DNA of 64,000 nucleotides, from NCBI RefSeq assembly GCF_004216555.1, contig NZ_SGWQ01000011.1, positions 124,001 to 188,000 on the forward strand. Reading direction: 5' to 3'. Below, piece after piece: positions 38,500-46,536 of the stretch (the first letter of the stretch is position 1; every line of letters begins with the position of its first letter). Source of the DNA: Herbihabitans rhizosphaerae (GTDB lineage Bacteria > Actinomycetota > Actinomycetes > Mycobacteriales > Pseudonocardiaceae). A program made the translations under genes and the position numbers. Below the pieces are notes generated by a model, which saw only the letters and a program-made list of their open reading frames with translations, was not told the DNA's origin and did not search any database.

Positions 38500-38952
38500 A
38501 TGGGAGCTGACAAGGAAGAGATCGTCGACCTGGTGAACCGCTTCTTCGTGTCGCTGGACGTGGGGAGGTTCGACGACGAATGGGCGGCGGAGATGTTCAC
38601 CGCCGACGTGCGGGTCAAGTACCCGACCGGGGCCTACGAGGGGATCGACGCGGTGCGCGCGGACATCGCGAGCGCGTTCCAGATGTTCGAGCGCACCCAG
38701 CATCTGGCGGCGAATCACCTGGTCAGCGTGGACAGCGACGGTGCGGACGTGCGCTGGGACGCGATCCACACGCACGTGCTGCGCGGGCCGAACGCGGGCG
38801 AGTTGTTCACCTCGGGCGGCTACTACGAGGCCGAGGTCGTGCGCACCGAGCACGGCTGGCGGTTCCGGCGGCAGGAGCTGAACGTCGTGTGGACGACCGG
38901 ACCGAGGCCCGACGCCACCCTGCGGTCCACAGTGGACAGAGTCCCGTCCTAA
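38500..38952 (+). CDS. SnoaL/NTF2-like protein
   Basis: A 150-aa NTF2-fold protein of the SnoaL-like group: an N-terminal helix (EIVDLVNRFFVSLDVGRFDDEW), FTADVRVKYPTGAYEGIDAV, then long strands (VRWDAIHTHVL, YYEAEVVRTEHGWRFRRQEL). Such proteins include polyketide cyclases, dehydratases and many of unknown function. ATG 38500; TTGACC at 38463-38468 may be a -35. It stands 33 nt after sodX on the same strand, so cotranscription is possible. No substrate can be inferred. Confidence 0.8.
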   Translation: MGADKEEIVDLVNRFFVSLDVGRFDDEWAAEMFTADVRVKYPTGAYEGIDAVRADIASAFQMFERTQHLAANHLVSVDSDGADVRWDAIHTHVLRGPNAGELFTSGGYYEAEVVRTEHGWRFRRQELNVVWTTGPRPDATLRSTVDRVPS

Positions 38953-38961
38953 ATGGACTGT

Positions 38962-39570
38962 CTAAGTGGACTGCGCGCGCAACTTCGCGTAGTGCGCGGC
39001 ACAATCGTCGTACACGGGAAGGATTCCGTCCGCGCGCGCCTGGTCCAGCGTCGGTGCCGCACCGTCCTTTTCGGACAGGATCGGCTCGATGTCGGACGGC
39101 CACGGCAGGTCGAGCGCGGCGTCCAGCGGGTTGAGCCCGCGCTCGGCACCCGGGTTGTAGCCGGTGGAGCACAGGTAGCTCATCGCGGTGTCGTCCTCCA
39201 GCGCGATGAACGCGTGGCCGAGCCCCTCGGCGAGGTACACCGCGTTGTAGGACTTCGCGTCCAGCCGCACCGCCTCGTGCTTGCCGAACGTCGGCGAGCC
39301 GACCCGGATGTCGATGATCACGTCCAGCAGCGCGCCGCGCGGGCAGTACACGTACTTCGACTGGCCGGGTGGGGTGTCCGCGAAGTGCACACCGCGAATG
39401 GTGCCGCGCCGGGACACGCTGTGGTTGGTCTGCGCGACCCGCAACGGGTGCCCGACCGCCTTGACGAAGGCGTCCTCCTGGAACGGCGCGACGAACAGCC
39501 CGCGGCTGTCCGGGAAGCTGCGCGGGGTGAACTCGAACGCGTCGGCGACGGCGAGCTGGCGTGCCTGCAT
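38962..39570 (-). CDS. dTDP-4-keto-6-deoxyhexose 3,5-epimerase (RmlC family)
   Basis: A 202-aa cupin epimerase of the RmlC family. Typical stretches: FPDSRGLFVAPFQEDAF, RRGTIRGVHFADTPPGQSKY, YCPRGALLDVIIDIRVGSPTFG, NAVYLAEGLGHAFIALED and YNPGAERGLNPLDAALDLPW. The catalytic His is in RGVHF, and HF is followed by Ala where RmlC itself usually has Gln. In my recollection this pattern is closer to the epimerases of antibiotic deoxysugar pathways (EvaD, NovW). No other dTDP-sugar gene is nearby, so it is an orphan here. ATG 39570 is chosen to match the family start. Confidence 0.85.
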   Translation of the reverse strand: MQARQLAVADAFEFTPRSFPDSRGLFVAPFQEDAFVKAVGHPLRVAQTNHSVSRRGTIRGVHFADTPPGQSKYVYCPRGALLDVIIDIRVGSPTFGKHEAVRLDAKSYNAVYLAEGLGHAFIALEDDTAMSYLCSTGYNPGAERGLNPLDAALDLPWPSDIEPILSEKDGAAPTLDQARADGILPVYDDCAAHYAKLRAQST

Positions 39571-39619
39571 GGTTCGCAGCGTACCGCCGTCGCCGGCCCG
39601 CCGGCCCCCTGATCCGCCC

Positions 39620-40090
39620 CTAGTCGCCCCACGACTCCAGCAGGTAGCGGACCCCGTCCGAGTACTCGAACCGTTGTGCCGCAACGCCTCGAGTGAGGTC
39701 GCGGCGGCAGGCGAACAGGTCGTCGCGGTCCAGGTCGAGCAGGGCGAGGCTGTGTTCGATCAGGGGAGCGGCGGCGATCTCCAGGACGCCGGCCGTGCGC
39801 ACGTCGCTGGTCGCCACAAGTACCGAGTCGCCGAGCCGCGTCAGCGCCTCGCGCAGCATCGGCTCGAACGCCGCCGCGGGCAGTTCTTGGCCGACGTCCA
39901 GGGTGTCGGCCTCCCGCGCGGCGCCGTAGGCCTGACGCATGGCCGGCCAGCGCGCGTCGGACTCGGCCAGGTCCAGGAACGTCCAGCTGCCCGCCGGCAG
40001 CGTGTCGAGCACCGTGCGCAGCCGGTCCCGCCGGGCCTTGCCGTGATGGCGGCGCAGCAGGAAGTCGAGTCGTCCGCGCCGGTCGGTCAC
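39620..40090 (-). CDS. Hypothetical protein
   Basis: A 156-aa soluble protein with no family I recognise. It starts basic (DRRGRLDFLLRRHHGKARRDR), is mainly helical by appearance and ends GVRYLLESWGD. GTG 40090 lacks a clear Shine-Dalgarno. Codon usage is like its neighbours, so it looks real. It lies 49 nt upstream of the epimerase gene on the same strand, so the two may be cotranscribed. Confidence 0.6.
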   Translation of the reverse strand: MTDRRGRLDFLLRRHHGKARRDRLRTVLDTLPAGSWTFLDLAESDARWPAMRQAYGAAREADTLDVGQELPAAAFEPMLREALTRLGDSVLVATSDVRTAGVLEIAAAPLIEHSLALLDLDRDDLFACRRDLTRGVAAQRFEYSDGVRYLLESWGD

Positions 40091-40164
40091 GGCCGAAAGG
40101 CAACCACAAGATCGGTGCGCGCGTGCAGACTTAGGGATACAGGCGTGACAGGTGGGAGGACATC

Positions 40165-40875
40165 GTGGTTCGTGCTCGACTCTGGACGGCGGCAGGCTTG
40201 GCGGTGATCGCCACGGCCGTGCCGGTCGGTGTGGCGGTGGCCGATCAGCAGGCGGAAACCGGTGTGGTGCAGGGGTTCCACTACATGGACCGCAACGCCA
40301 ACGGCGTGCGCGACGAGGGCGAGCCGGGCGGCTCGAACGCGGTCGGCGTGTACACGCTGGACGGCACCTCGGTGGCGACCGTCGGCACCGGGCCGGACGG
40401 CTGGTACCACGTGCCGGACCTGGCGCCTGGCGAGTACCAGGTGGGCATCAACCCGATCGGCTACCAGATGACCACGCCGACGCCGGTGCGCGTGACGGTG
40501 ACCGCCGGCGGCGTGGCGGTCGCACACTTCGGCAAGCTCGGCGGCGACATGTCCGGCCTGGCCTGGCACGACCTGAACGCCGACGGGCAGCGCCAGCCCG
40601 ACGAGCCGCTGATCCGGGTGCCGATCTGGCTCGGCCGCTGGCAGGTGCCGACCGACGAGCAGGGCCGGTTCTTCATGCCCAACCAGGGCACCAGCACCTA
40701 CGCGTTCAGGTTCGTGCCGCCGGCCGGCATGACGTTCTCGCCCTACCACGTCGGTGATCCGGCGACCGACTCCGATGTCCCTCCGGACGGGTACGCCCGC
40801 GCGGTGATCGAGCTCGTGGACGGGCGCATCAACAACGTGCTCAACATCGACGCGGGGCTTGTCACTGTCCGCTGA
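40165..40875 (+). CDS. Secreted protein with two SdrD-B-like domains
   Basis: A 236-aa exported protein. The signal peptide (VRARLWTAAGLAVIATAVPVG) is cleaved near AVADQ. Two beta-sandwich modules of the SdrD-B/Cna-B type each begin with a calcium-loop-like motif: GFHYMDRNANGVRDEGEPG and AWHDLNADGQRQPDEP. No LPXTG or membrane anchor is present, so it should be released. GTG 40165 is supported by GGGAGGA (40153-40159). Its role could be structural or adhesive at the cell surface. The hairpin at its 3-prime end suggests a single-gene transcript. Confidence 0.8.
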   Translation: MVRARLWTAAGLAVIATAVPVGVAVADQQAETGVVQGFHYMDRNANGVRDEGEPGGSNAVGVYTLDGTSVATVGTGPDGWYHVPDLAPGEYQVGINPIGYQMTTPTPVRVTVTAGGVAVAHFGKLGGDMSGLAWHDLNADGQRQPDEPLIRVPIWLGRWQVPTDEQGRFFMPNQGTSTYAFRFVPPAGMTFSPYHVGDPATDSDVPPDGYARAVIELVDGRINNVLNIDAGLVTVR

Positions 40876-40899
40876 CGCCGTCCAAACCGGACAGGCGTC
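40874..40899. terminator. Terminator after the SdrD-B-like gene
   Basis: GACGCCGTCC and GGACAGGCGTC pair with one bulged A around the loop aaacc, starting at the stop codon (TGA 40873-40875) and followed by ttgt. It is a good stem with a weak T-run. Confidence 0.6.
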
Positions 40900-40929
40900 T
40901 TGTAAAAAGGCCCCTGACCTGCGGAGTTC

Positions 40930-41163
40930 GTGCCCCTAGATGTGATCCCCGCCGCAGACACGATCGGGTGCAGGTGGGAGACTGGCACAACAGCACGGCC
41001 CGCGATGGTGCTTCCGTAACAAGAGGAAGCCTCCACCGTGTGGCCGACGACGCCCGCGACTCCGGCGCTACCCGCCGAGCCTGGCGCCGCCAGCGCTGTC
41101 AGAACCGGCAGCGCGCGCGAAGCGCATCCACGCGGTTCAGTACCGCACTACGCAGGAGGCCAC
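40930..41163 (+). ncRNA. Structured 5' leader of malic enzyme gene (riboswitch-like)
   Basis: This stretch has no gene but several stems that fit together. P1 is GGTGG(g)AG (40973-40980) with CTCCACC (41031-41037). P3 is GCTTCC (41010-41015) with GGAAGC (41025-41030), directly abutting P1. A P2 stem GCAC (40993-40996) / GTGC (41008-41011) competes with P3 for two bases. The mutually exclusive stems and three-way layout resemble a small-metabolite aptamer. Further downstream GGCGC / GCGCC arms lie near 41070-41090. I cannot match it to a known riboswitch class. Confidence 0.35.
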
Positions 41164-42357
41164 GTGACTAGCGTTCACCCCGAGGCCACGACCATGACTG
41201 ACAAGCCGATCACCGACGAGGAGATCTTCGCCGCGCACGAGGGCGGCAAGCTCGGTGTGTCGGTGCCGCGTGCGATCGCCGACCCGCGGTCACTCGCGAT
41301 CGCCTACACGCCGGGTGTGGCCAAGGTCAGCCGTGCGATCGCGGAGAACGCCGATCTGGCCGCGAAGTACACGTGGTCGCACCGGCTGGTCGCGGTGGTC
41401 AGCGACGGGACGGCGGTACTCGGCCTCGGTGACATCGGTGCGAGCGCGTCGCTGCCGGTGATGGAGGGCAAGGCGGCGCTGTTCAAGACGTTCGGCGGCC
41501 TGGACTCGATCCCGCTCGTGCTCGACACGACCGACGTGGACGAGATCGTGGAGACCTTGGTGCGGCTGCGCCCGTCGTTCGGCGCGGTCAACCTGGAGGA
41601 CGTCGCGGCGCCCCGGTGCTTCGAGCTGGAGCAGCGGCTGATCGAGGCGCTGGACTGCCCGGTCATGCACGACGACCAGCACGGCACCGCGATCGTGGTG
41701 CTGGCCGCGCTGCGCGGCGCGTGCACGGTGCTGTCCCGTGACATCGCGAACCTGCGCGTGGTCATCTCCGGCGCGGGTGCCGCCGGTGTGGCGTGCGCCA
41801 AGATCCTGCTCGCGGCCGGTGTCGCGGACGTGACCATGCTCGACTCGCGCGGGATCATCCACACCGGACGCGAGAACCTGAACCCGATCAAGACCGAGCT
41901 GGCGGCGCAGACCAACAAGGCCGGCCTGCGCGGCGGGTTGCCCGAGGCACTGGCCGGCGCGGACGTGTTCCTCGGCCTGTCGGCGTCGACGGTGCCCGAG
42001 GAGGTCGTCGCCACCATGGCCGACGACGCGATCGTGTTCGCGCTGTCCAACCCGGACCCGGAGATCCACCCGGACGTCGCGGGCAAGTACGCGGCGATCG
42101 TGGCCACCGGACGCAGCGACTTCCCGAACCAGATCAACAACGTGCTGGCGTTCCCGGGCATCTTCCGCGGCGCGCTGGACGTCGGCGCGCGGCAGATCAC
42201 CGACAACATGAAGCTCGCGGCAGCGGAGGCCATCGCCGCGGTGGCCACCGACGAGCTGGCCGCCGACCACATCGTGCCCAGCGCGCTCGACCCGCGCGTG
42301 GCACCCGAGGTGGCCGAGGCGGTCGCCAGGGCCGCCAAGGCCGACGGCGTGGCCTGA
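41164..42357 (+). CDS. NAD(P)-dependent malic enzyme
   Basis: A 397-aa malic enzyme, converting malate to pyruvate and CO2. Visible are the catalytic Tyr region LAIAYTPGVAKVSRAIA, the metal and substrate region PVMHDDQHGTAIVVLAAL, the NAD(P)-binding VVISGAGAAGVACAKIL and the C-terminal ALSNPDPEIHPD and RSDFPNQINNVLAFPGIFRG. It is the short (about 400-aa) bacterial form without a phosphotransacetylase domain. GTG 41164 has AGGAGG at 41154-41159; the frame extends upstream but the leader there looks non-coding. The preceding structured leader suggests metabolite control. Confidence 0.94.
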   Translation: MTSVHPEATTMTDKPITDEEIFAAHEGGKLGVSVPRAIADPRSLAIAYTPGVAKVSRAIAENADLAAKYTWSHRLVAVVSDGTAVLGLGDIGASASLPVMEGKAALFKTFGGLDSIPLVLDTTDVDEIVETLVRLRPSFGAVNLEDVAAPRCFELEQRLIEALDCPVMHDDQHGTAIVVLAALRGACTVLSRDIANLRVVISGAGAAGVACAKILLAAGVADVTMLDSRGIIHTGRENLNPIKTELAAQTNKAGLRGGLPEALAGADVFLGLSASTVPEEVVATMADDAIVFALSNPDPEIHPDVAGKYAAIVATGRSDFPNQINNVLAFPGIFRGALDVGARQITDNMKLAAAEAIAAVATDELAADHIVPSALDPRVAPEVAEAVARAAKADGVA

Positions 42358-42429
42358 GTTTCCCGCGTCCCCTGATCAGCCGGTCGGGTCCCGCCAGAAC
42401 GGCGGCCCGGCCGGCTGTGTCACGTGCGC

Positions 42430-43947
42430 TCAGGGCGCGGCGGCGTCCAGTATCGCGCTGACCCGGTAGCGGGGGAGGTCGATCAGTCGCACCTCGAGGT
42501 CGTCCTCGTCGGGGGCGATGGCGAGCACTTGTTCGCGCGCGGCGCGCTTGGTGAGCGTGCCGCCGGACGCCGCGATCAGCGCCTCCCGCCAGGTGTTGGC
42601 GAGCTTGCCGTGCGCCCGGTCGAGCAGTTCGCGCTGAACGTCCACAGTGGACGACTGGGTGCGCTCGGCCACCACCAGCGCGTGCCGCCCGCCGGCGATA
42701 CTGCGCCGGAACGACAGCGCGTACTTGGCGCCGACGAGCCGGGCGAGGTTGCGCTGGCCGGGCGCGTTGCGCACGTCGGCGTGGTTGTTGCGAACCAGCG
42801 CGACGACGCGATCTCCCTTGCAGGCCAACAACATCCGCGCGAGCCACGGGCCGGGGTCGGCGGTCAGGTCGATCGCGGCGTCGCCCTCCACCGGGTCGTT
42901 CCAGTCCGGCCCGCGCACGTCGTCCACGGCGGACGCCTCGCGCAGCGCGTCCAGCGCCGCCTCGGGAGTACCGGCCGACTCCACCGACGCCGAGCCGTGC
43001 GTGTAGATCGCCGTCCGTCCACTCGAGACGGTCGGGCGAGCCTGTCCGGCGGCCCGCGCGGTCGGCTGGCACACGTACAGGTCGCTCGCGCTGCCCACCG
43101 CCTGCGCGCCGTCGTACCGGTTGAAGTCCGGCAGGATCGCCTCGAACACCAGGCCCAGCCGCAGCATCTCGGCCTGCGTCTTGCGCCCCAGTTCCGGCGC
43201 GCGGTCGGTGTGCCCGTAGGCCACGATCAGCCGCCCGGCCACCGGCTCGCGCAGCCCGAGCACGCCGTGCGCGAGGAACAGCCGCATGCCCTCCGGCGTG
43301 TACGGCGGGTCGGTGAACACCAGGTCGGCGGTACCCAGCAGGCTCGGCGGGAACCCGAACCGCAGATCGGCGTGCAGGGTCCGGACGGGCAGCCCGTACT
43401 CGGCGGCCAGATCGTCCACGTAGCGCAGCAGCCGCTCGTCCACGTCCACCACGGTTGCCCGCACGCCGTCGCGCACCGCGCACACCGCGATCGAGGTCAG
43501 GTCGTGGTCGCCGACGAACAGCAGGTGCGCGCCGCGCAGGTGGAACCGCTCGTCCAGCCACAGTGCCCGGCGCAGCACGGTCTCCGGCGTGGCCTGCACG
43601 TGGTCGAGCCCGGGCAGCGGCGGCGGCACGTCGCGCACGGCGGCGCGCACGGTGTCCAGCAGTTCGCCCTGCTCGGTGTCCGGCGGAGCGGGTTGGGCGA
43701 GGTCGCGGTACATGTCGACCCGGTCGGTGGCCATACGCATCATGTCACCCTCGCGCACCAGGTCGTAGGCGCACGCCTCGAGCACCTCCTCGACCGTGCG
43801 CCTCGGGGTCGCGGTCGTCACGACCAGGTCGTCGAGTGTGTGGAACCCGTTGCACAGCAAGGAGATCAGGTCGCGCGACCGGCTGCTGTGGACACCCTGT
43901 GCGGTCAACAGATCGCGCAGCGGCGCGGGAATCTCACCATCGGACAC
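42430..43947 (-). CDS. BpsA-like aminopropyltransferase/methyltransferase-fold protein
   Basis: A 505-aa protein similar to the branched-chain polyamine synthase BpsA (DUF43). It has an N-terminal winged-helix-like domain (residues 1-70, GFHTLDDLVVTTATPRRTVEEV) and a Rossmann domain with LLFVGDHDLTSIAVC and LVFTDPPYTPEGMRLF. In thermophile BpsA the first motif is GDDDLTS as I recall, so the third acidic residue is His here. A further 200 C-terminal residues (about 300-505) exceed the archaeal enzyme's length and contain LVRNNHADVRNAPGQRNLARLVG. Whether it makes branched polyamines or modifies another amine is unknown. It is divergent from the OpuC-type operon. Confidence 0.75.
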   Translation of the reverse strand: MSDGEIPAPLRDLLTAQGVHSSRSRDLISLLCNGFHTLDDLVVTTATPRRTVEEVLEACAYDLVREGDMMRMATDRVDMYRDLAQPAPPDTEQGELLDTVRAAVRDVPPPLPGLDHVQATPETVLRRALWLDERFHLRGAHLLFVGDHDLTSIAVCAVRDGVRATVVDVDERLLRYVDDLAAEYGLPVRTLHADLRFGFPPSLLGTADLVFTDPPYTPEGMRLFLAHGVLGLREPVAGRLIVAYGHTDRAPELGRKTQAEMLRLGLVFEAILPDFNRYDGAQAVGSASDLYVCQPTARAAGQARPTVSSGRTAIYTHGSASVESAGTPEAALDALREASAVDDVRGPDWNDPVEGDAAIDLTADPGPWLARMLLACKGDRVVALVRNNHADVRNAPGQRNLARLVGAKYALSFRRSIAGGRHALVVAERTQSSTVDVQRELLDRAHGKLANTWREALIAASGGTLTKRAAREQVLAIAPDEDDLEVRLIDLPRYRVSAILDAAAP

Positions 43948-44075
43948 AGTGTCAGCCTACGGACCCTGTCACCCGCCACACTGTGGACACCGATGCCGTT
44001 GTCGGGGTTTGCCGCTATGGTCGTTGATCACATTGGGCGGCCGGCGAGCGGCCGTCGCGACCGGAAGGCTCTCCG

Positions 44076-45161
44076 GTGATCGAGTTCCGGGACGTGACCA
44101 AGAAGTATCCAGACGGGACGGTGGCGGTCGACGAGCTGAACCTGACGGTCGAGGCGGGCACGATCACCGTGTTCGTCGGGCCGTCCGGCTGCGGCAAGAC
44201 GACCTCGCTGCGCATGGTCAACCGCATGATCGACCCCAGTGCCGGCGAGGTGCTGATCGACGGCGAGGACGTGCGCAAGTCCGACCCGGCGCTGCTGCGG
44301 CGCGGCATCGGCTATGTCATCCAGCAGGCGGGGCTGTTCCCGCATCGCACCGTGCTGGACAACGTGGCCACCGTGCCGCTGCTGTCCGGCTGGACGAAGG
44401 CGAAGGCTCGCACGCGGGCCGCCGAGCTGCTGGAGACCGTCGGCCTGCCGGCCGAAATGGGCAAGCGGTTCCCGGCGCAGCTCTCCGGCGGGCAGCAGCA
44501 GCGAGTGGGCGTGGCCCGCGCGCTGGCCGCCGACCCGCCGATCCTGCTGATGGACGAGCCGTTCAGCGCGGTCGACCCGGTGGTGCGCGAGGGTCTGCAG
44601 GACGAGCTGCTGCGGCTGCAGGGCGAGCTGGACAAGACGATCGTGTTCGTCACGCACGACATCGACGAGGCGGTGCGGCTCGGCGAGAAGGTGGCGGTGT
44701 TCCGCCAGGGCGGGGTGCTCGCGCAGTACGACGCGCCGGCCGAGATCCTGGCGCGGCCGGCCGACGACTTCGTGTCCGATTTCGTCGGGCGCGACCGCGG
44801 TTACCGTGGGCTGTCCTTTGTGGACAACGAGGGCCTGCCGATCGGCCAGGTCGACACGGTGCTCGTCGGCGGCGCGCATTCCCCGTCGCAGCAATGGACT
44901 CTGGTCCTCGTCGACGGCGACAAGCCGCGCGGCTGGCTGGCTCCCGGGTCCACTGTGGACGGTGAGTGGACGACGGCGGACGCGCTCGCCGGCGGATCGC
45001 TGTACACCAGGGGCACACCGTTGCGCGGCGCGCTGGACGCGGCGCTGTCCTCGCCGGCCGGGCTCGGCGTGGTGGTGGACGACGCAGGTGCGTACGCCGG
45101 CGTGGTCACCGCCGAGGAAGTGCTCAAGGTGATCGAGTCCCGCCGAGAGACGGCCGAATAG
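44076..45161 (+). CDS. Glycine betaine/choline-type ABC ATPase
   Basis: A 361-aa ATPase of the ProV/OpuCA group. Walker A is GPSGCGKTTSLRM, the signature QLSGGQQQRVGVARAL, Walker B ILLMDEPFSAVDP and the switch His FVTHDIDEA. Residues about 240-361 form a CBS-like regulatory region (LGVVVDDAGAYAGVVTAEEVL), in this family linked to ionic-strength or nucleotide sensing. GTG 44076 has GGAAGG at 44063-44068. It is first of a four-gene osmolyte importer operon; the permease ATG follows the stop immediately. Confidence 0.93.
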   Translation: MIEFRDVTKKYPDGTVAVDELNLTVEAGTITVFVGPSGCGKTTSLRMVNRMIDPSAGEVLIDGEDVRKSDPALLRRGIGYVIQQAGLFPHRTVLDNVATVPLLSGWTKAKARTRAAELLETVGLPAEMGKRFPAQLSGGQQQRVGVARALAADPPILLMDEPFSAVDPVVREGLQDELLRLQGELDKTIVFVTHDIDEAVRLGEKVAVFRQGGVLAQYDAPAEILARPADDFVSDFVGRDRGYRGLSFVDNEGLPIGQVDTVLVGGAHSPSQQWTLVLVDGDKPRGWLAPGSTVDGEWTTADALAGGSLYTRGTPLRGALDAALSSPAGLGVVVDDAGAYAGVVTAEEVLKVIESRRETAE

Positions 45162-45839
45162 ATGTTCGGCGACATCGGCACGTACCTGTCCAGTCCCGGC
45201 AACCGGGACCTGGTGCTCCAGCAACTGCTGGAGCACATCTATCTGTCGCTGCTGCCGCTGGTGCTCGGACTGCTGGTGGCGATCCCGCTCGGCTGGACGG
45301 CCACGCGCTTCCGCTGGCTGCGCGGCCTGCTGCTGGGCGGCGCGAACATCCTCTACACGATCCCGTCGCTGGCGCTGTTCGTGATCCTGCCCGCGATCAT
45401 CGGCACCGGGATCACCAGTCCGGTCAACGTGATCGTCGCGCTGACGCTGTACACCGCGACGCTGCTCGTGCGCCCGGTGGTGGACGCGCTGGAGGCGGTG
45501 CCGCAGCACGTGGTCGCGGCCGCCGTCGCCATGGGCTACCGGCCCCTCGCGCGGTTCTTCGCGGTCGAACTGCCGCTGGCCGTGCCGGTTCTCGCGGCCG
45601 GCGCGCGGGTGGCCAGCGTGAGCAACATCAGCCTGGTGAGTGTGGGCGCGCTGGTCGGCATCGGCGGTCTCGGGCTGCTGTTCACCAAGGGCTTCGAGAT
45701 CGACTACCTGCCGCCGATCATCATCGGGATCCTGCTCACGCTGATACTCGCGCTGATCGTGGACCTGCTGATCGTGTTGCTGCGCAACATGTTGACGCGC
45801 TGGCAACGCGTCGGCGCGCACGTCGGAGGCGGTTCGTGA
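45162..45839 (+). CDS. Glycine betaine/choline-type ABC permease 1
   Basis: A 225-aa permease of the OpuCB type with about six hydrophobic segments. The EAA-like coupling region is VVAAAVAMGYRPLARFFAVELPLAVPVLAAG, and the N-terminus (LVLQQLLEHIYLSLLPLVLG) is typical. ATG 45162 directly follows the ATPase stop with no gap. Its stop overlaps the next permease's start region (GTGATG), so translation is coupled. Confidence 0.92.
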   Translation: MFGDIGTYLSSPGNRDLVLQQLLEHIYLSLLPLVLGLLVAIPLGWTATRFRWLRGLLLGGANILYTIPSLALFVILPAIIGTGITSPVNVIVALTLYTATLLVRPVVDALEAVPQHVVAAAVAMGYRPLARFFAVELPLAVPVLAAGARVASVSNISLVSVGALVGIGGLGLLFTKGFEIDYLPPIIIGILLTLILALIVDLLIVLLRNMLTRWQRVGAHVGGGS

Positions 45840-46534
45840 TGATCTTCTCCAACATGATCGACTGGCTGACCAACGGCGCGAACTGGCAGGGGCCGGAAGG
45901 CATTCCGACGCGCGTCGGCGAGCACGTCTACTACGCGGTGCTGGCGGTGCTCGTGGCCTCTGCGGTGGCCGTGCCGCTCGGGTTGTTCGTCGGGCACACC
46001 GGTCGCGGCGCGGTGTTCGTGGTGGCGATCAGCAACGCGCTCCGTGCGCTTCCGACGCTCGGCCTGGTCACCCTGTTCGTGCTGCTGCTCGGGCTCGGCG
46101 ACTGGCCGGTGCTGATCGGGCTGATCATTCTGGCGGTTCCGCCGATCCTGTCCGGCACCTACGCCGGCGTGCAGGACGTCGACCGCGGCGTGATCGACGC
46201 GGCCCGGGGTATGGGCATGACCGGGTGGCAGCGGCTGTGGAAGGTCGAGGTGCCCAACGCGCTGCCGCTGCTCATCGGTGGTGTGCGCAGCGCCGTGCTC
46301 CAGGTCGTCGCGACGGTCGCGGTGGCCGCGTTCGTCGGGCTCGGCGGGCTGGGGCGGATCCTGTTGTCCGGGCAGAAGACCTACAAGTTCGAGGTCATGC
46401 TCGGGGCGGCGGTGCTGATCGCGTTGCTCGCGGTGGTGCTCGACCAGATCATCGCCGCGATCCAACGTCTCGTCGTGCCGAAGGGCTTGACGGTGGCGGC
46501 CAAGGCGGCCGCGCCCACACGAGGAGGAAAGTAG
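45839..46534 (+). CDS. Glycine betaine/choline-type ABC permease 2
   Basis: A 231-aa second permease, similar in size and topology to its neighbour. The coupling loop is DAARGMGMTGWQRLWKVEVP, followed by GGVRSAVLQVVATVAVAAFVG and GLGGLGRILL. GGAGG at 45825-45829 could serve either GTG 45836 (one codon longer, overlapping the upstream stop) or ATG 45839; I list the ATG. It forms the heterodimeric channel with permease 1. Confidence 0.91.
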   Translation: MIFSNMIDWLTNGANWQGPEGIPTRVGEHVYYAVLAVLVASAVAVPLGLFVGHTGRGAVFVVAISNALRALPTLGLVTLFVLLLGLGDWPVLIGLIILAVPPILSGTYAGVQDVDRGVIDAARGMGMTGWQRLWKVEVPNALPLLIGGVRSAVLQVVATVAVAAFVGLGGLGRILLSGQKTYKFEVMLGAAVLIALLAVVLDQIIAAIQRLVVPKGLTVAAKAAAPTRGGK

Positions 46535-46536
46535 TC

